A stretch of DNA of 59,823 nucleotides, from positions 1 through 59,823 of the forward strand of contig JBGCGJ010000057.1 of assembly GCA_045110675.1 (NCBI GenBank), written 5' to 3'. A program made the position numbers and the translations under genes. The first letter of the stretch is position 1. Every line of letters starts with the position of its first letter. This document shows, piece after piece, positions 1-8,668 of this stretch. The notes beneath the pieces are model-generated. The model saw only the letters and a program-made list of their open reading frames with translations. It ran no database searches and had not been told where the DNA came from. Origin of the DNA: JBALVT01 sp045110675 (GTDB lineage Bacteria; Pseudomonadota; Gammaproteobacteria; Pseudomonadales; Halieaceae).

Positions 1-53
1 TTGGTGCCTTGGAGCGAATAGTATCGTTTACAACTGCTCCACAGCCGTCGTAG
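1..53 (+). CDS. possible C-terminal end of an upstream gene (partial)
   Basis: The frame beginning at base 3 is open to the left edge and ends at TAG 51-53, giving about 16 residues (ending APQPS). It abuts the next gene with no gap. That would fit the tail of an upstream operon member, perhaps the dehydrogenase served by the two cytochromes that follow. Sixteen codons are too few to identify a family, and an open frame of this length can occur by chance. Confidence 0.25.
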   Translation, partial: GALERIVSFTTAPQPS

Positions 54-551
54 TTGGATTGGCTTTTGAAGAATAACGTAGAGCTTCTCGTGTCCTTGGC
101 AAGATTGCGAAATATTCGATCGATTTCCCTGGTCTTGTCTACCGGGGTTTTGTTTCTGGTGTCATCGTGGACATTGGCGGATCCTGAGGACCTGGCCATT
201 AATAACGCCAGGGCTGTCTTTAATTACCAAATGCATTGCCAGGGGTGCCATACGCCAGACGGTATCGGCGGGATGAGTGTCCCTGATCTGCGGGGGGAGA
301 TGGGTAATTTTCTACAGTCGCAAGCGGGACGTGAATATCTTGTTCGCGTTCCCGGCTCGGCGAATTCAGTACTGTCTGACGAGCAACTCGCCGAAGTACT
401 GAATTGGATGTTGCTCAAGTATGCCGGTGCCAGTCTTAGCGAAGACTGGCGCCCTTACAATGCGGAAGAAGTTGGAGAGTACCGCAGCGAACCACTTTAC
501 GAAGTGGTCGAACACAGACGCAATCTTATTGCGGATTTTTCCGGTAACTAG
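54..551 (+). CDS. exported monoheme c-type cytochrome
   Basis: Periplasmic electron carrier, probably passing electrons from a dehydrogenase encoded upstream to the respiratory chain. One heme-binding CxxCH motif is visible (CQGCH, residues 62-66), preceded by a hydrophobic export segment at about residues 22-42. The remainder is helical cytochrome c-like sequence (VPDLRGEMGNF, then a helix with LNWMLLKY). The TTG at 54 follows a stop codon directly and has no good ribosome site; the in-frame GTG at 90 would give a more ordinary signal peptide, so the start is uncertain. A second cytochrome gene starts 2 bases after the stop, so the two are almost certainly co-transcribed. The specific redox partner is not in the window. 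Confidence 0.8.
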   Translation: MDWLLKNNVELLVSLARLRNIRSISLVLSTGVLFLVSSWTLADPEDLAINNARAVFNYQMHCQGCHTPDGIGGMSVPDLRGEMGNFLQSQAGREYLVRVPGSANSVLSDEQLAEVLNWMLLKYAGASLSEDWRPYNAEEVGEYRSEPLYEVVEHRRNLIADFSGN

Positions 552-553
552 AT

Positions 554-1165
554 ATGAATGTACAACATGTAAAAATGAATCGAGATATACCCCGATTAAC
601 TGCGGTGGCCCGCCGATTGGCTTTGCTCGCCCTGACCAGTCTTGTGGCGATGACTTCTTTGGCGCGGGGTGAAGGTATCACTGAGATTGCGGCAAGTTGC
701 GCCGCCTGTCACGGGGACAATGGCATATCGACCAATGATTTGTGGCCAAATTTGGCGGGGCAGCAGTCCGGATACCTTGCAGAGCAAATCACAGCTTATC
801 GAGAAAAAACCCGCGATGTACCGAGCATGTGGGCCGCAGTGAAGGATTTATCAGACGAAGAAGTGAAAGCCATCGCCAGTTACTACTCGGCAATGCCGCG
901 GCCGCGCCCCTCCGGTGAAAAGATCAATGTGGCGGGTCTGAACACACGGGCATACTGCGTTTCCTGCCACGGACTTTCCGGTAATACGGTGATCTCTGAA
1001 TGGCCAAATCTTGCCGGCCAAAACAAGGGCTACCTCGTGCAGCAATTGGCAGCTTACAAATCGGGTGAGCGTGTTAATGGGCTGATGAATGTCATTGCCG
1101 GCGAGCTCACTGATCAGCAAATCTCCGACGTTGCTGAATACTATAGTCAAATCGGATCCGAATAG
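554..1165 (+). CDS. diheme cytochrome c4-like protein
   Basis: Periplasmic diheme electron carrier of the cytochrome c4/c553 type. Two repeated domains each begin with a CxxCH: CAACH at residues 49-53 and CVSCH at 135-139. Each is followed by the family's WPNLAGQ..GYL signature, an internal duplication typical of c4. A hydrophobic export segment covers about residues 20-38 and probably ends near ARG-EG. The start at 554 may be replaced by the ATG seven codons downstream. It lies 2 bases after the monoheme cytochrome and 22 bases before an amidohydrolase gene. The pair may form one electron-transfer chain (monoheme to diheme to oxidase), which is inference. Confidence 0.88.
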   Translation: MNVQHVKMNRDIPRLTAVARRLALLALTSLVAMTSLARGEGITEIAASCAACHGDNGISTNDLWPNLAGQQSGYLAEQITAYREKTRDVPSMWAAVKDLSDEEVKAIASYYSAMPRPRPSGEKINVAGLNTRAYCVSCHGLSGNTVISEWPNLAGQNKGYLVQQLAAYKSGERVNGLMNVIAGELTDQQISDVAEYYSQIGSE

Positions 1166-1187
1166 TCTAAAACAAGGTTTTTAATCA

Positions 1188-2990
1188 GTGCTGAAATATA
1201 GAATTGCGTCTAGCTGGTATGCCGTCACCCTTGCGATTGTGGCACTTAGCGGGTTTCTCGTTTCTTGTACTGCTGTTCGAGGAATTGATTCACCAGCTAG
1301 CCGAACAAATGACAAATATGCGGATGCTATTTACACCAACGGAAGCTTTTATACCTTGAGTGAGACAGCACCCTGGGCTGAGTCGCTCGCGGTTTTGGAT
1401 GGGCGAATCACTGCTGTTGGAAGCACTGAAGATGTCATGCGATTGCGCGGTGACAAAACAATTGTTCATGACCTGCGCGGCCATATGGTCATGCCCGGAA
1501 TTCATGATACTCATCTGCATCCATACGATGCGGGCATAGGGTCTCAAGTTGAGTGTGTGATTTCTCCAGAGGAGTTAGGTGCTGCGCTAGGATTGTTGGA
1601 GGAGTGCCTGAAGGATGTTTCGGAAGGGCAGTGGCTGCGAGGCGGCCAGTGGCATGAGTCGTTTTTTAGCTCCGAACTGGCAGCGGGAAGACATCCCAAA
1701 GAAATTCTTGATGAAATTGCGCCCAACAACCCGGTGTTTTTGATGGATTGGACGGTTCATAATGCCTGGTTAAACTCCAGGGCTCTGGAAGTACTTAATA
1801 TAGATGCGCAGACCCTGGACCCTGCAGGAGGGGTTATTGTCAGAGATTCCGACACTGGAGAGGCCACAGGGCTTCTGCTTGACAACGCCGCTTACGGTTC
1901 TCAACGGCGGTTGCCTGCCTACAGTATTGAGGAGCGGACTCGGGCGATGAGATGGAGTCTTGATACCATCGCCAAGTATGGCGTAACAACTATAAAAGAT
2001 GCCCTCACGACGGAAAGCTCCATGGAGGTTTATGAGGCATTTAACTCAGCGAACACTCTGCCGGTTCGGGTGAAGACCAGCCTTAGTTGGAAAAGTTCAT
2101 GGGCTAATTCTCACGAGGAAGAACTTGCCTTAATAGCGCGCAGAGGCGCCCTGGAAAAGAATTTCGTTGCCACAGATTTCGCTAAAATAATGCTGGATGG
2201 TGTACCCATAAGCTACACCAGTGCGCTGCTGGAACCCTATGCTCCAAGTGAAGCGTATGGCGATAATTTTCGCGGTAAACTGATGCACGACCCTGAGCAG
2301 TTAAAAGAAGATGTTGCCTGGTTGGACGGACAGGGTATTACAGTCAAAATTCACGCCACGGGAGATCGCGCCGTCAGGGTTGCGCTCAATGCCATCGAGG
2401 CGGCTCGCAAGGCCAATGGTGACAGTGGGCTGATTCATGAAATATCTCACGCTGAGACGATTCATCAAGACGATATGCCCCGCTTCAATGAGCTCAATGT
2501 AGCCGCCGAAATGTGTCCCATTCTTTGGTATCCGATTCCAGGGCTGGATTGGGTTCAGTGGCTGGGAGATGATGGTCGGGAGAAAGTCTGGCCAATTAAA
2601 ACCATGGTCTATAGCGGTGCCTTGGTAATCTACGGCTCAGATTGGCCTGTGGTACTCACACCCAACCCTTGGCCAGGTATCGAATCTATGGTTACGCGGA
2701 GCGACCCCAGCCAAACCGAGATAAAACCCGATTGGCCTGAGGAGGCGGTAAGCCTGAAAACCGCGCTGAAGATATTTACTCTAAACGGAGCTATAGCAAA
2801 CAAGGTAGGCGGTAGCTCTGGTTCTTTGGAAGCGGGAAAAGATGCAGATTTTATCGTTCTCGACAGACAGCTTTTTGACATTCCAATAACCGACGTGGGC
2901 GAAACCGAAGTGCTAATGTCTGTGGTTGGCGGTAATGTCATTGTTGATGATTTTCTATCTGGTAAAAGCAGTAAGAATGTACGTCAATGA
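1188..2990 (+). CDS. lipoprotein amidohydrolase, family 3 (YtcJ-like)
   Basis: Metal-dependent hydrolase of the amidohydrolase superfamily, family 3. The start codon is GTG. The N-terminus carries a lipoprotein signal with a good lipobox (LVSC, Cys27), so the enzyme is probably anchored in the envelope, which is unusual because many YtcJ-like proteins are cytosolic. The metal-binding motif THLH is at residues 108-111 within PGIHDTHLHP. Further conserved features are KIHATGDRA, the SHAE segment and YGSDWPV near residue 485. The C-terminus has the typical composite-domain return (GSLEAGKDADFIVLD). Length (600 aa) fits the family. The substrate, an amide or cyclic C-N bond, cannot be told from sequence. 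It follows the cytochromes collinearly. Confidence 0.85.
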   Translation: MLKYRIASSWYAVTLAIVALSGFLVSCTAVRGIDSPASRTNDKYADAIYTNGSFYTLSETAPWAESLAVLDGRITAVGSTEDVMRLRGDKTIVHDLRGHMVMPGIHDTHLHPYDAGIGSQVECVISPEELGAALGLLEECLKDVSEGQWLRGGQWHESFFSSELAAGRHPKEILDEIAPNNPVFLMDWTVHNAWLNSRALEVLNIDAQTLDPAGGVIVRDSDTGEATGLLLDNAAYGSQRRLPAYSIEERTRAMRWSLDTIAKYGVTTIKDALTTESSMEVYEAFNSANTLPVRVKTSLSWKSSWANSHEEELALIARRGALEKNFVATDFAKIMLDGVPISYTSALLEPYAPSEAYGDNFRGKLMHDPEQLKEDVAWLDGQGITVKIHATGDRAVRVALNAIEAARKANGDSGLIHEISHAETIHQDDMPRFNELNVAAEMCPILWYPIPGLDWVQWLGDDGREKVWPIKTMVYSGALVIYGSDWPVVLTPNPWPGIESMVTRSDPSQTEIKPDWPEEAVSLKTALKIFTLNGAIANKVGGSSGSLEAGKDADFIVLDRQLFDIPITDVGETEVLMSVVGGNVIVDDFLSGKSSKNVRQ

Positions 2991-3038
2991 TGTTTCCCAA
3001 TGGTATGTGTCTGGAGACGCGACGGGAGGGCAATGAAT

Positions 3039-3464
3039 ATGAGCAACTTGCAACGATTCACCGAATACGCCGAGGCATTCGAAGAAACACTGCTCGATGA
3101 CGACTGGGTAAGGCTGGAACAGTATTTTTCGCCTGATGCGGTGTATCTGCCCGGGGATGGAAATGAAGCCACGGGCAGAGAAAGCGTGTTGCAAACCCTT
3201 CGTGACAGCGTCAACTCACTGGATCGTAAATTCGATTCACGAGAGTTCGCTGAGGAACCAATTGTGACGGAAGTCGGAGATACGGTGACTTTCGCTTTCA
3301 AAGTAAAATACACCAAGGATGGTTTGCCGGACTTGATGATTTTCGGGACCGAGAGGGCAAGCTTTGCCAATGGTGTCATCGAGCGAATGGAAGATTTTCT
3401 CGACGAGCATGCGGCGGCGGAGATGGCGGATTGGCTGGAAAAACACCAGCAATCCCTGGGCTGA
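3039..3464 (+). CDS. SnoaL/NTF2-like protein
   Basis: Small alpha+beta cone-fold protein of the SnoaL/ketosteroid-isomerase-like group, about 141 residues. The family includes polyketide cyclases, limonene epoxide hydrolase-like enzymes and binding proteins. Typical features are an N-terminal helix (YAEAFEETLLDDDW), then FSPDAVYLPG, and a final strand-helix with ERMEDFLDE. The start is set at ATG 3039 because the strong purine-rich site GGGAGGG at 3024-3030 lies 8 bases upstream; ATG at 3033 would be only 2 bases from it. The gene is 48 bases downstream of the amidohydrolase and converges with the amidase gene. Function unknown. Confidence 0.75.
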   Translation: MSNLQRFTEYAEAFEETLLDDDWVRLEQYFSPDAVYLPGDGNEATGRESVLQTLRDSVNSLDRKFDSREFAEEPIVTEVGDTVTFAFKVKYTKDGLPDLMIFGTERASFANGVIERMEDFLDEHAAAEMADWLEKHQQSLG

Positions 3465-3471
3465 TCACATA

Positions 3472-3505
3472 GTTTTCTTATAAGAAAACGATCGGGCGCC
3501 GATCG
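3472..3505. terminator. twin palindromes between convergent genes
   Basis: Two perfect inverted repeats lie in the short gap between convergent genes ending at 3464 (+) and 3527 (-). The first is an 18-bp uninterrupted palindrome, GTTTTCTTATAAGAAAAC, at 3472-3489. The second has 7-bp arms CGATCGG (3489-3495) and CCGATCG (3499-3505) around a 3-base loop. Together they could form a bidirectional transcription stop, although no classic trailing T-run follows the GC-rich hairpin. A regulator-binding site is the alternative. Confidence 0.45.
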
Positions 3506-3526
3506 AATAATAAGTTGGCATCCACA

Positions 3527-5101
3527 TTAAGAACCACCGGAAATTATCGGAGCCCGTCTTAAATTCCACGCTGACGCCTGTTCGTAAGCATAGGCAACTT
3601 TCAAAACCGCCAAGTCTGCGTGGCGAGGCGCAATTATCTGTAGGCCCATGGGTAGACCGCTTTTTCCAAAACCTGCAGGAACATTGATCACAGGGCACCC
3701 CGATAGTGTCCCCGGAACAACAACTTCCATCCAGCGGTGATAGGTATCCATGCTCCTGCCCGCGATTTCTTTTGGCCAGTGAATACTGGCATCGAAGGGG
3801 AAGGTCTGGGCCGTCGGCAGAACCAAAAAATCAAATTGTTCGAAGGCATTTAACAAGGTCTTATACCATTGGGATCGCGCGGTCGAAGCCCTGTAGACGT
3901 CTTTTGCGCTGAGCTTGAGGCCACCCTCGGCCTCCCACACGGCCTCCGGTTTTAATAGACTTCGAGTCTTTGGATCTTTATAAAGTGGTTCCAGTTTGCC
4001 TAACACCAGCCAATGGCGAAAGGTGAGCCAGGTTTCCCACAATTGATCCATGGGGTAGTCGAGCTTCGCCTCATCAACCTCACAGCCGATATCCCGAAAC
4101 GCCTGTAAACTTTGCTGACAAATTTCCAGAATTCCTTTTTCCATCGGCAGGTAGCCATCGAAGTCACCTAACCAGCCAATTCGCTTGCCTGAAAAATCGC
4201 TCTGAAGCGCCTGAGTAAATACTGTCGGATCTTGCCTTAGCGAGGTTGGCGCAGCGGCGTGGTAGCCTGCCATTGTCGAAAGTAGCATCGCTGTATCGCG
4301 AACATTTCGCCCCATGGGGCCGTTGCAGGGCAGTTGCTCTATATACATGCCATTCAATGGCACCCGCCCGGGAGTTGGGCGCAGGCCAATGACATTGTTG
4401 AACGCCGCCGGGTTGCGCAAAGAACCCATCAAATCGCTCCCGTCCGCAATCGGTAGCATATCCAACGCCAGAGCGGCGGCGGCACCTCCGCTGCTGCCGC
4501 CGGCTGTACTGAATCCATCGTAGGCGTTTAGCGTTGTCCCAAAAACGGGATTGTAGGTTTGCGAACCCAGCCCAAATTCCGGCACGTTGGTTTTGCCGAT
4601 GATAATGGCGCCGCTTTGCTTTATTCGCTGGACATGTATGGAGTCATTGTTGGCGATATTGTCTTTAAAAATGGGCGACCCTAAGCTGGTAAGCAAGCCT
4701 TTCGAATCAGACAGGTCCTTTACCGCCTGTGGAAACCCGTGCATCCAGCCGTGGTAGTCGCCGCGAGATAATTCTTCATCACGTATTTGTGCCTCTTTTA
4801 GTAACTGCGAATAGTCTCGCGTCGATACTATGGCATTGAATTTTGGATTGAGTTTGTCGATATTTGCTAAATAGGCCTGCATGACTTCTACGCAGGATAA
4901 TTGTTTGTTTCGAATGGCTGTCGATAACTCGGTAGCAGAAAGGGCAACAACTTCGCGTTCGGGGCCGCCAAGGATTTTCTCCGGAGCCGCTCGGGTTGCA
5001 GATTCTTCTGCGTTGACCATTCCAGATGCCATCCCCGGCACTATCATCGTAACAGCTGCTGCGGAGGTCTTAGCTAAAAAGGATCTGCGTGTGTAGCCCA
5101 T
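3527..5101 (-). CDS. Tat-exported amidase (amidase-signature family)
   Basis: Amide hydrolase of the amidase-signature family with a Ser-cisSer-Lys triad. The general base Lys128 is visible in QAVKDLSD, the cis-Ser at 203/204 in GGSSGGAAAA, and the nucleophile Ser227 in GSDLMGSLRNPA. The common GGS oxyanion turn reads MGS here, a variant seen in part of the family. The N-terminus has a twin-arginine signal (TRRSFLAK followed by a hydrophobic run and MASG), so it should act folded in the periplasm. Length (524 aa) is normal. It faces a MarR-type regulator gene with a 136-bp divergent gap, which suggests that regulator controls it. Substrate unknown. Confidence 0.9.
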   Translation of the reverse strand: MGYTRRSFLAKTSAAAVTMIVPGMASGMVNAEESATRAAPEKILGGPEREVVALSATELSTAIRNKQLSCVEVMQAYLANIDKLNPKFNAIVSTRDYSQLLKEAQIRDEELSRGDYHGWMHGFPQAVKDLSDSKGLLTSLGSPIFKDNIANNDSIHVQRIKQSGAIIIGKTNVPEFGLGSQTYNPVFGTTLNAYDGFSTAGGSSGGAAAALALDMLPIADGSDLMGSLRNPAAFNNVIGLRPTPGRVPLNGMYIEQLPCNGPMGRNVRDTAMLLSTMAGYHAAAPTSLRQDPTVFTQALQSDFSGKRIGWLGDFDGYLPMEKGILEICQQSLQAFRDIGCEVDEAKLDYPMDQLWETWLTFRHWLVLGKLEPLYKDPKTRSLLKPEAVWEAEGGLKLSAKDVYRASTARSQWYKTLLNAFEQFDFLVLPTAQTFPFDASIHWPKEIAGRSMDTYHRWMEVVVPGTLSGCPVINVPAGFGKSGLPMGLQIIAPRHADLAVLKVAYAYEQASAWNLRRAPIISGGS

Positions 5102-5237
5102 TCGCTCAACCAGTATGTTCGTTTAGTGGGTGTGCCTTCAATGATAGACCGTGGCCGTCATTGGCACCAGATGAGTGACGGTAGATACTAAAGCCCCTAT
5201 AATCAAGACTTCTTCTCCCCATTAAGGATGCGTCCCT

Positions 5238-5783
5238 TTGGCCTCCAAAAAAACCTCCAATGAGCCTGTCCTGGACAAGCGCTGGCACTTGGCGCAGAGC
5301 GAAACGGAACTTAATTTTACCGAGTTAGAGTTTTCCATTCTGAGGATTAGCGCGGCTTTTGATCGCTGGCAAAAAGATTGCCTCGCCTGTTGCGTCGACG
5401 GTGGGCTGTCGGGCACCGACAATGCTGTGCTGCACATTATTCGAATGCACGACCGGCCCAAAAGTATTTCAGAAGTGGCTCGTTTGATGAACCGGGACGA
5501 TATTCCCAATCTGCAGTACTCTCTGCGCAAGCTCACTAAATCCGGTTTGATAGCGCGGGCTGGCAACGGCGACAGCAAACGCACCGCAGCCTATGAAGTG
5601 ACCGAAGAGGGAACCCGTGCCAGTGATTTGTTTGCTCAGTTTCGGCGTGAGCTGTTGCTGACGCTAACCGATTCGATAAAAGATCTCGACGTAGAAATAT
5701 TGACCACCTGCAAAGTGCTAAACATCACTTCAGGGCTTTACGACCACGCATCGACGGTTGCGGCTTCGCATAGGCACGGCTAG
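5238..5783 (+). CDS. winged-helix MarR-like transcriptional regulator
   Basis: Predicted DNA-binding regulator of the winged-helix type used by MarR proteins. The central region (ISEVARLMNRDDIPNLQYS, then LRKLTKSGLIAR) reads as helix-turn-helix with the DNA-reading helix replaced by NRDD-IPNLQYS, followed by a wing (GNGDSKRTAAYEVTEEG). C-terminal helices would form the dimer arm. The start is a TTG at 5238 with AAGGA at 5224-5228, 9 bases upstream. It is divergent from the Tat amidase, so that gene is the likely target. The ligand is unknown. The family call rests on motif shape rather than a strong signature. Confidence 0.7.
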   Translation: MASKKTSNEPVLDKRWHLAQSETELNFTELEFSILRISAAFDRWQKDCLACCVDGGLSGTDNAVLHIIRMHDRPKSISEVARLMNRDDIPNLQYSLRKLTKSGLIARAGNGDSKRTAAYEVTEEGTRASDLFAQFRRELLLTLTDSIKDLDVEILTTCKVLNITSGLYDHASTVAASHRHG

Positions 5784-5822
5784 TCAGAGCGGAGCGCGCG
5801 ACGCTGGTATCAGTCGGAGGTT

Positions 5823-6338
5823 TTACTTGGCGCTAGCCAAATTGCTTTGAGCCAGAGAGACGAACACGCGTAGAAATCCGGTGGCAGAAATGTATAGCAA
5901 CAAAAACACCGCGACTAGATAGTATTTCCCGTCTATTAGTCCCGCTGCGCATAGACCCAATATAATGAGATGGCAGAAATAGATCGCTGAGTTGGCCAAG
6001 TAAGATATCGGTAAATCGACCTTGGCCTTGCGGTATTGCGCCACTTGCAAAACGGTAAATCGGAAAAATAACGGCGCTGATACCACTAAAAAGCAAATAG
6101 AGGCTAGGCGGAAGGCGTGTTCCGGCGATAAGCCAAGCTGTAGGGGAAGATCAGGGAACAGCGCGAATCCTGCTGTTAACAAACTTATAGACAAGGCGCT
6201 TTCCAATCTTGATGAGTCCAGGCGTTCGTGTTCCAGGCATCGATCCGCGCGTCTCGCCAGCACAGCGACGAGACCCGCAAAACCGGTAAATGCCACGGCT
6301 ATTTCCGCGACGACGAAAAGGAAGTCGAATTCATGCAT
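5823..6338 (-). CDS. multi-pass inner-membrane protein, unknown function
   Basis: A 171-residue protein with about four to five hydrophobic stretches (roughly residues 3-27, 48-66, 76-98, 109-131 and 136-158) and few charged residues except in the loop near residues 28-45. It resembles small uncharacterised integral membrane proteins common in proteobacteria. No motif points to a substrate. It lies downstream of the 3-hydroxyacyl-CoA dehydrogenase-like gene on the same strand with a 61-bp gap, so it may share its transcript. It converges with the MarR-like gene. Confidence 0.65.
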   Translation of the reverse strand: MHEFDFLFVVAEIAVAFTGFAGLVAVLARRADRCLEHERLDSSRLESALSISLLTAGFALFPDLPLQLGLSPEHAFRLASICFLVVSAPLFFRFTVLQVAQYRKAKVDLPISYLANSAIYFCHLIILGLCAAGLIDGKYYLVAVFLLLYISATGFLRVFVSLAQSNLASAK

Positions 6339-6399
6339 ATTAATTGATCGCCCCGTAGCGGAGCTCCAGAGTGTAGACGTGAAATTTAAGCGGCTCGAA

Positions 6400-7380
6400 T
6401 TACTTCGCTATTCCCTCAACAGGTAACATATCGCCGTGGCGCAGCTGCGCGATAAAATCCCTCAAGCGCTGTTGCCGATACTCGTTAATATCTACATCTT
6501 TGAAGTCGTAAAAACCCTCGCCATCGCGCAACCCATTGCGGTTATTCGCCATATTCTCCGCGACAATTTTTGGCGCTTTGAATCTAGGATCGATAGTCTT
6601 TGCCAGATACTCGCTGCCGTAGTGGAGAATGTCTCCGCCACCCCAGTCGATAAATTCCAGCAAACCAAGGACGGCGAATCGCAAACCAAAGCCATACTTG
6701 ACGGCTTTGTCTATGTCCTCCGCACTCGCCACGCCTTCTTCGACCATGCGAGCGGCTTCATTCATCGCCAGAGATTGGATGCGCGGGACGATGTAACCCG
6801 GTGATGCGGAACAAACGATAGGGACCTTGCCAATAGACTCAAGGGTGGCAACAATTTTCTCAACAGTTCCCGGGCTACTAAACTCACCTCGGCTGACCTC
6901 GATCAGAGGCATTAAATGCGCCGGGTTCAACCAGTGCGCGTTGACGAATCGCTCGGGGTGGATGATAAGCGAGGCGAGTTCAGTGACTAAAAAAGTGGAG
7001 GTTGTTGAAGCGACAATGGCATTGTCTGCACAGTGTTGCCCGATGTATTGGAAGGCATCGCGCTTTGCCTCCATCACTTCGGGTACGCCCTCAAAGATCA
7101 AGGTGCACTTTATCAGCGACTCGGGAGCGGAGTCGGCAGAAGCAAACTGCACCAGCTCCAGAATCTCTTCGATCTTGTCCGCTGCGACAATTTCGGCTGT
7201 TGCGAGAAAGCGCAGATCGTTGCGCAGTTCGTCCAGGGATGCATCGATCAATAACTGTCTATCATTGTCGCTGCGATTTTTGAGGTCTACTAGCAAAACG
7301 GGAATGCCTGCAAAGGCAAAACTCAAGGCGATGCCCCGGCCCATTCTTCCCGCTCCCACAACGCCTACGTATTCGGTCAT
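6400..7380 (-). CDS. 3-hydroxyacyl-CoA dehydrogenase-family NAD enzyme
   Basis: NAD-dependent 2-domain dehydrogenase of the 3-hydroxyacyl-CoA dehydrogenase / lambda-crystallin / carnitine dehydrogenase group. The nucleotide-binding loop GAGRMGRGIA is at residues 8-17 with an acidic residue (VDLKN) at the end of strand 2, favouring NAD. The catalytic His lies in AHWLNPAHLMPLIEV, followed by the family segment SPGYIVPRIQ and a helical C-terminal dimerisation domain. At 326 aa it is a stand-alone enzyme without a hydratase domain. The gene sits 3 bases downstream of the octopine-dehydrogenase-like gene, so the two are co-expressed. The substrate could be a hydroxyacyl-CoA or a free hydroxy acid. 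Confidence 0.85.
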   Translation of the reverse strand: MTEYVGVVGAGRMGRGIALSFAFAGIPVLLVDLKNRSDNDRQLLIDASLDELRNDLRFLATAEIVAADKIEEILELVQFASADSAPESLIKCTLIFEGVPEVMEAKRDAFQYIGQHCADNAIVASTTSTFLVTELASLIIHPERFVNAHWLNPAHLMPLIEVSRGEFSSPGTVEKIVATLESIGKVPIVCSASPGYIVPRIQSLAMNEAARMVEEGVASAEDIDKAVKYGFGLRFAVLGLLEFIDWGGGDILHYGSEYLAKTIDPRFKAPKIVAENMANNRNGLRDGEGFYDFKDVDINEYRQQRLRDFIAQLRHGDMLPVEGIAK

Positions 7381-7383
7381 TAA

Positions 7384-8466
7384 TTAGACTCCATCATTGA
7401 GCAATTTCAGCATGTCTTCTTTCGTCATGTCGGCGAGTCCCAGGTTTTCCAGGGTTCTTCCTTCACTATAGAGATCTCGCCCGGTAATCGCTGAAGCGAT
7501 ACTGAGCAAGCCCTGTGCAACCGGCGTGGAGACCCCAGCCCATTTACCGGCCGAGACAATGAGTGATAGCCCCAGGCGCGTATCCTCAAGCATGTACCTG
7601 TGTGAGTTTAGGTCGATATCTTCGCGCCAGTCGCCGCTGTCGGTGAGTTGTTCGTGTGCGGCTCGACCGTACATCCACTCATCGCCATCCTCGCTGTAGT
7701 GATCTTTGAGTGGAAAGTGTGGAGCGGAATAACCCAGTGCCTCGCGAACCGCAATGCGTTCGTTGTCCAGTGTGTCTGTGACACGACGAATGGAGGGCTG
7801 AGTCCCCTCATTGTGAATATCCCAGACGTCAAAATGTTCCAGTGGCCCCGCGTTCATCATGATCAGCGGAGGATGTATGATTGGGCCGGCATTCATCAAG
7901 GCGCCGCTGAGAGCGTCCTCACATTCCTCGACACTGGGATAGGCCTGCTTTAGAACTGCAAAGGCCTGTTCGCTATTCTTTGAGGGGAGTACCCCGGTAG
8001 GGAGGCGAGTGGCATAGCCGCTAATTACCACACTTCTGGGCCCATGTTTGCGCGCCAGGTAAGGCAGAGTACCTGTTTCAGCAAAACTGACATTCGCCTG
8101 ATTACCTGCGTCTCGCATTGCTCTGGCAAAAATCATAGAGCCGAAGGTACCCGGTGGTAGATAAACCACCTGACCTTCCTCTAGCAGCGGAGCCAGTTGC
8201 TTGGATAGTCCTTCGTGACTTAATGACGGCAGGGGAATGACAATCAATTCGGCGCCGGACACTGCATCCGCGAGGGATACCGTCGGCTCGGCAATAGTTA
8301 TCTCTCGTTCCCCTCTAAAGTCCTTGACTGTAATCGCGCCCGCCTCGAGTACTGCCGACAATCCCTCGGCATCCCGGCGCCAGAAACTCACCTGGTGGCC
8401 GTTTTCGGAAAGTTCCGCCGCCGCCGCGTAGCAACCGTGGCCACCACCTAATACTGCTATTTTCAT
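7384..8466 (-). CDS. octopine/nopaline dehydrogenase-family oxidoreductase
   Basis: NAD(P)-dependent dehydrogenase with the glycerol-3-phosphate/opine dehydrogenase fold. The Rossmann loop GGGHGCYAAA is at the very N-terminus. The C-terminal domain shows the opine-dehydrogenase segment ALMNAGPIIHPPLIMMNAG with its conserved His and Asn, and a later Asp/His region (PHFPLKDHY). The start is placed at ATG 8466 because the protein then begins MKIAVLGGGHG, with GGGAG 8-9 bases upstream; the frame extends further upstream but without a family-like N-terminus. Such enzymes join or split an amino acid and a 2-oxo acid, so an opine-like or amino-acid-derived substrate is possible. It is coupled to the downstream dehydrogenase. 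Confidence 0.82.
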   Translation of the reverse strand: MKIAVLGGGHGCYAAAAELSENGHQVSFWRRDAEGLSAVLEAGAITVKDFRGEREITIAEPTVSLADAVSGAELIVIPLPSLSHEGLSKQLAPLLEEGQVVYLPPGTFGSMIFARAMRDAGNQANVSFAETGTLPYLARKHGPRSVVISGYATRLPTGVLPSKNSEQAFAVLKQAYPSVEECEDALSGALMNAGPIIHPPLIMMNAGPLEHFDVWDIHNEGTQPSIRRVTDTLDNERIAVREALGYSAPHFPLKDHYSEDGDEWMYGRAAHEQLTDSGDWREDIDLNSHRYMLEDTRLGLSLIVSAGKWAGVSTPVAQGLLSIASAITGRDLYSEGRTLENLGLADMTKEDMLKLLNDGV

Positions 8467-8668
8467 AAGAGTGCTCCCTGTGTCTAGATGTTTCGCGTGT
8501 GCGAGATTTTTTGTTCGATCTTGCCTGCATAGGCGAATTATCAATACTCGACCGATGCAGGTGTCGCAGCGTTTCAGGGAAAGTGTATCTTCGAAGTTTG
8601 ACTGAGATTGGTTTCCCAGTGCAGAAACCTTTGATTCTTAGCGCTTTGCTGGTCGCTGTGAGGACGCG

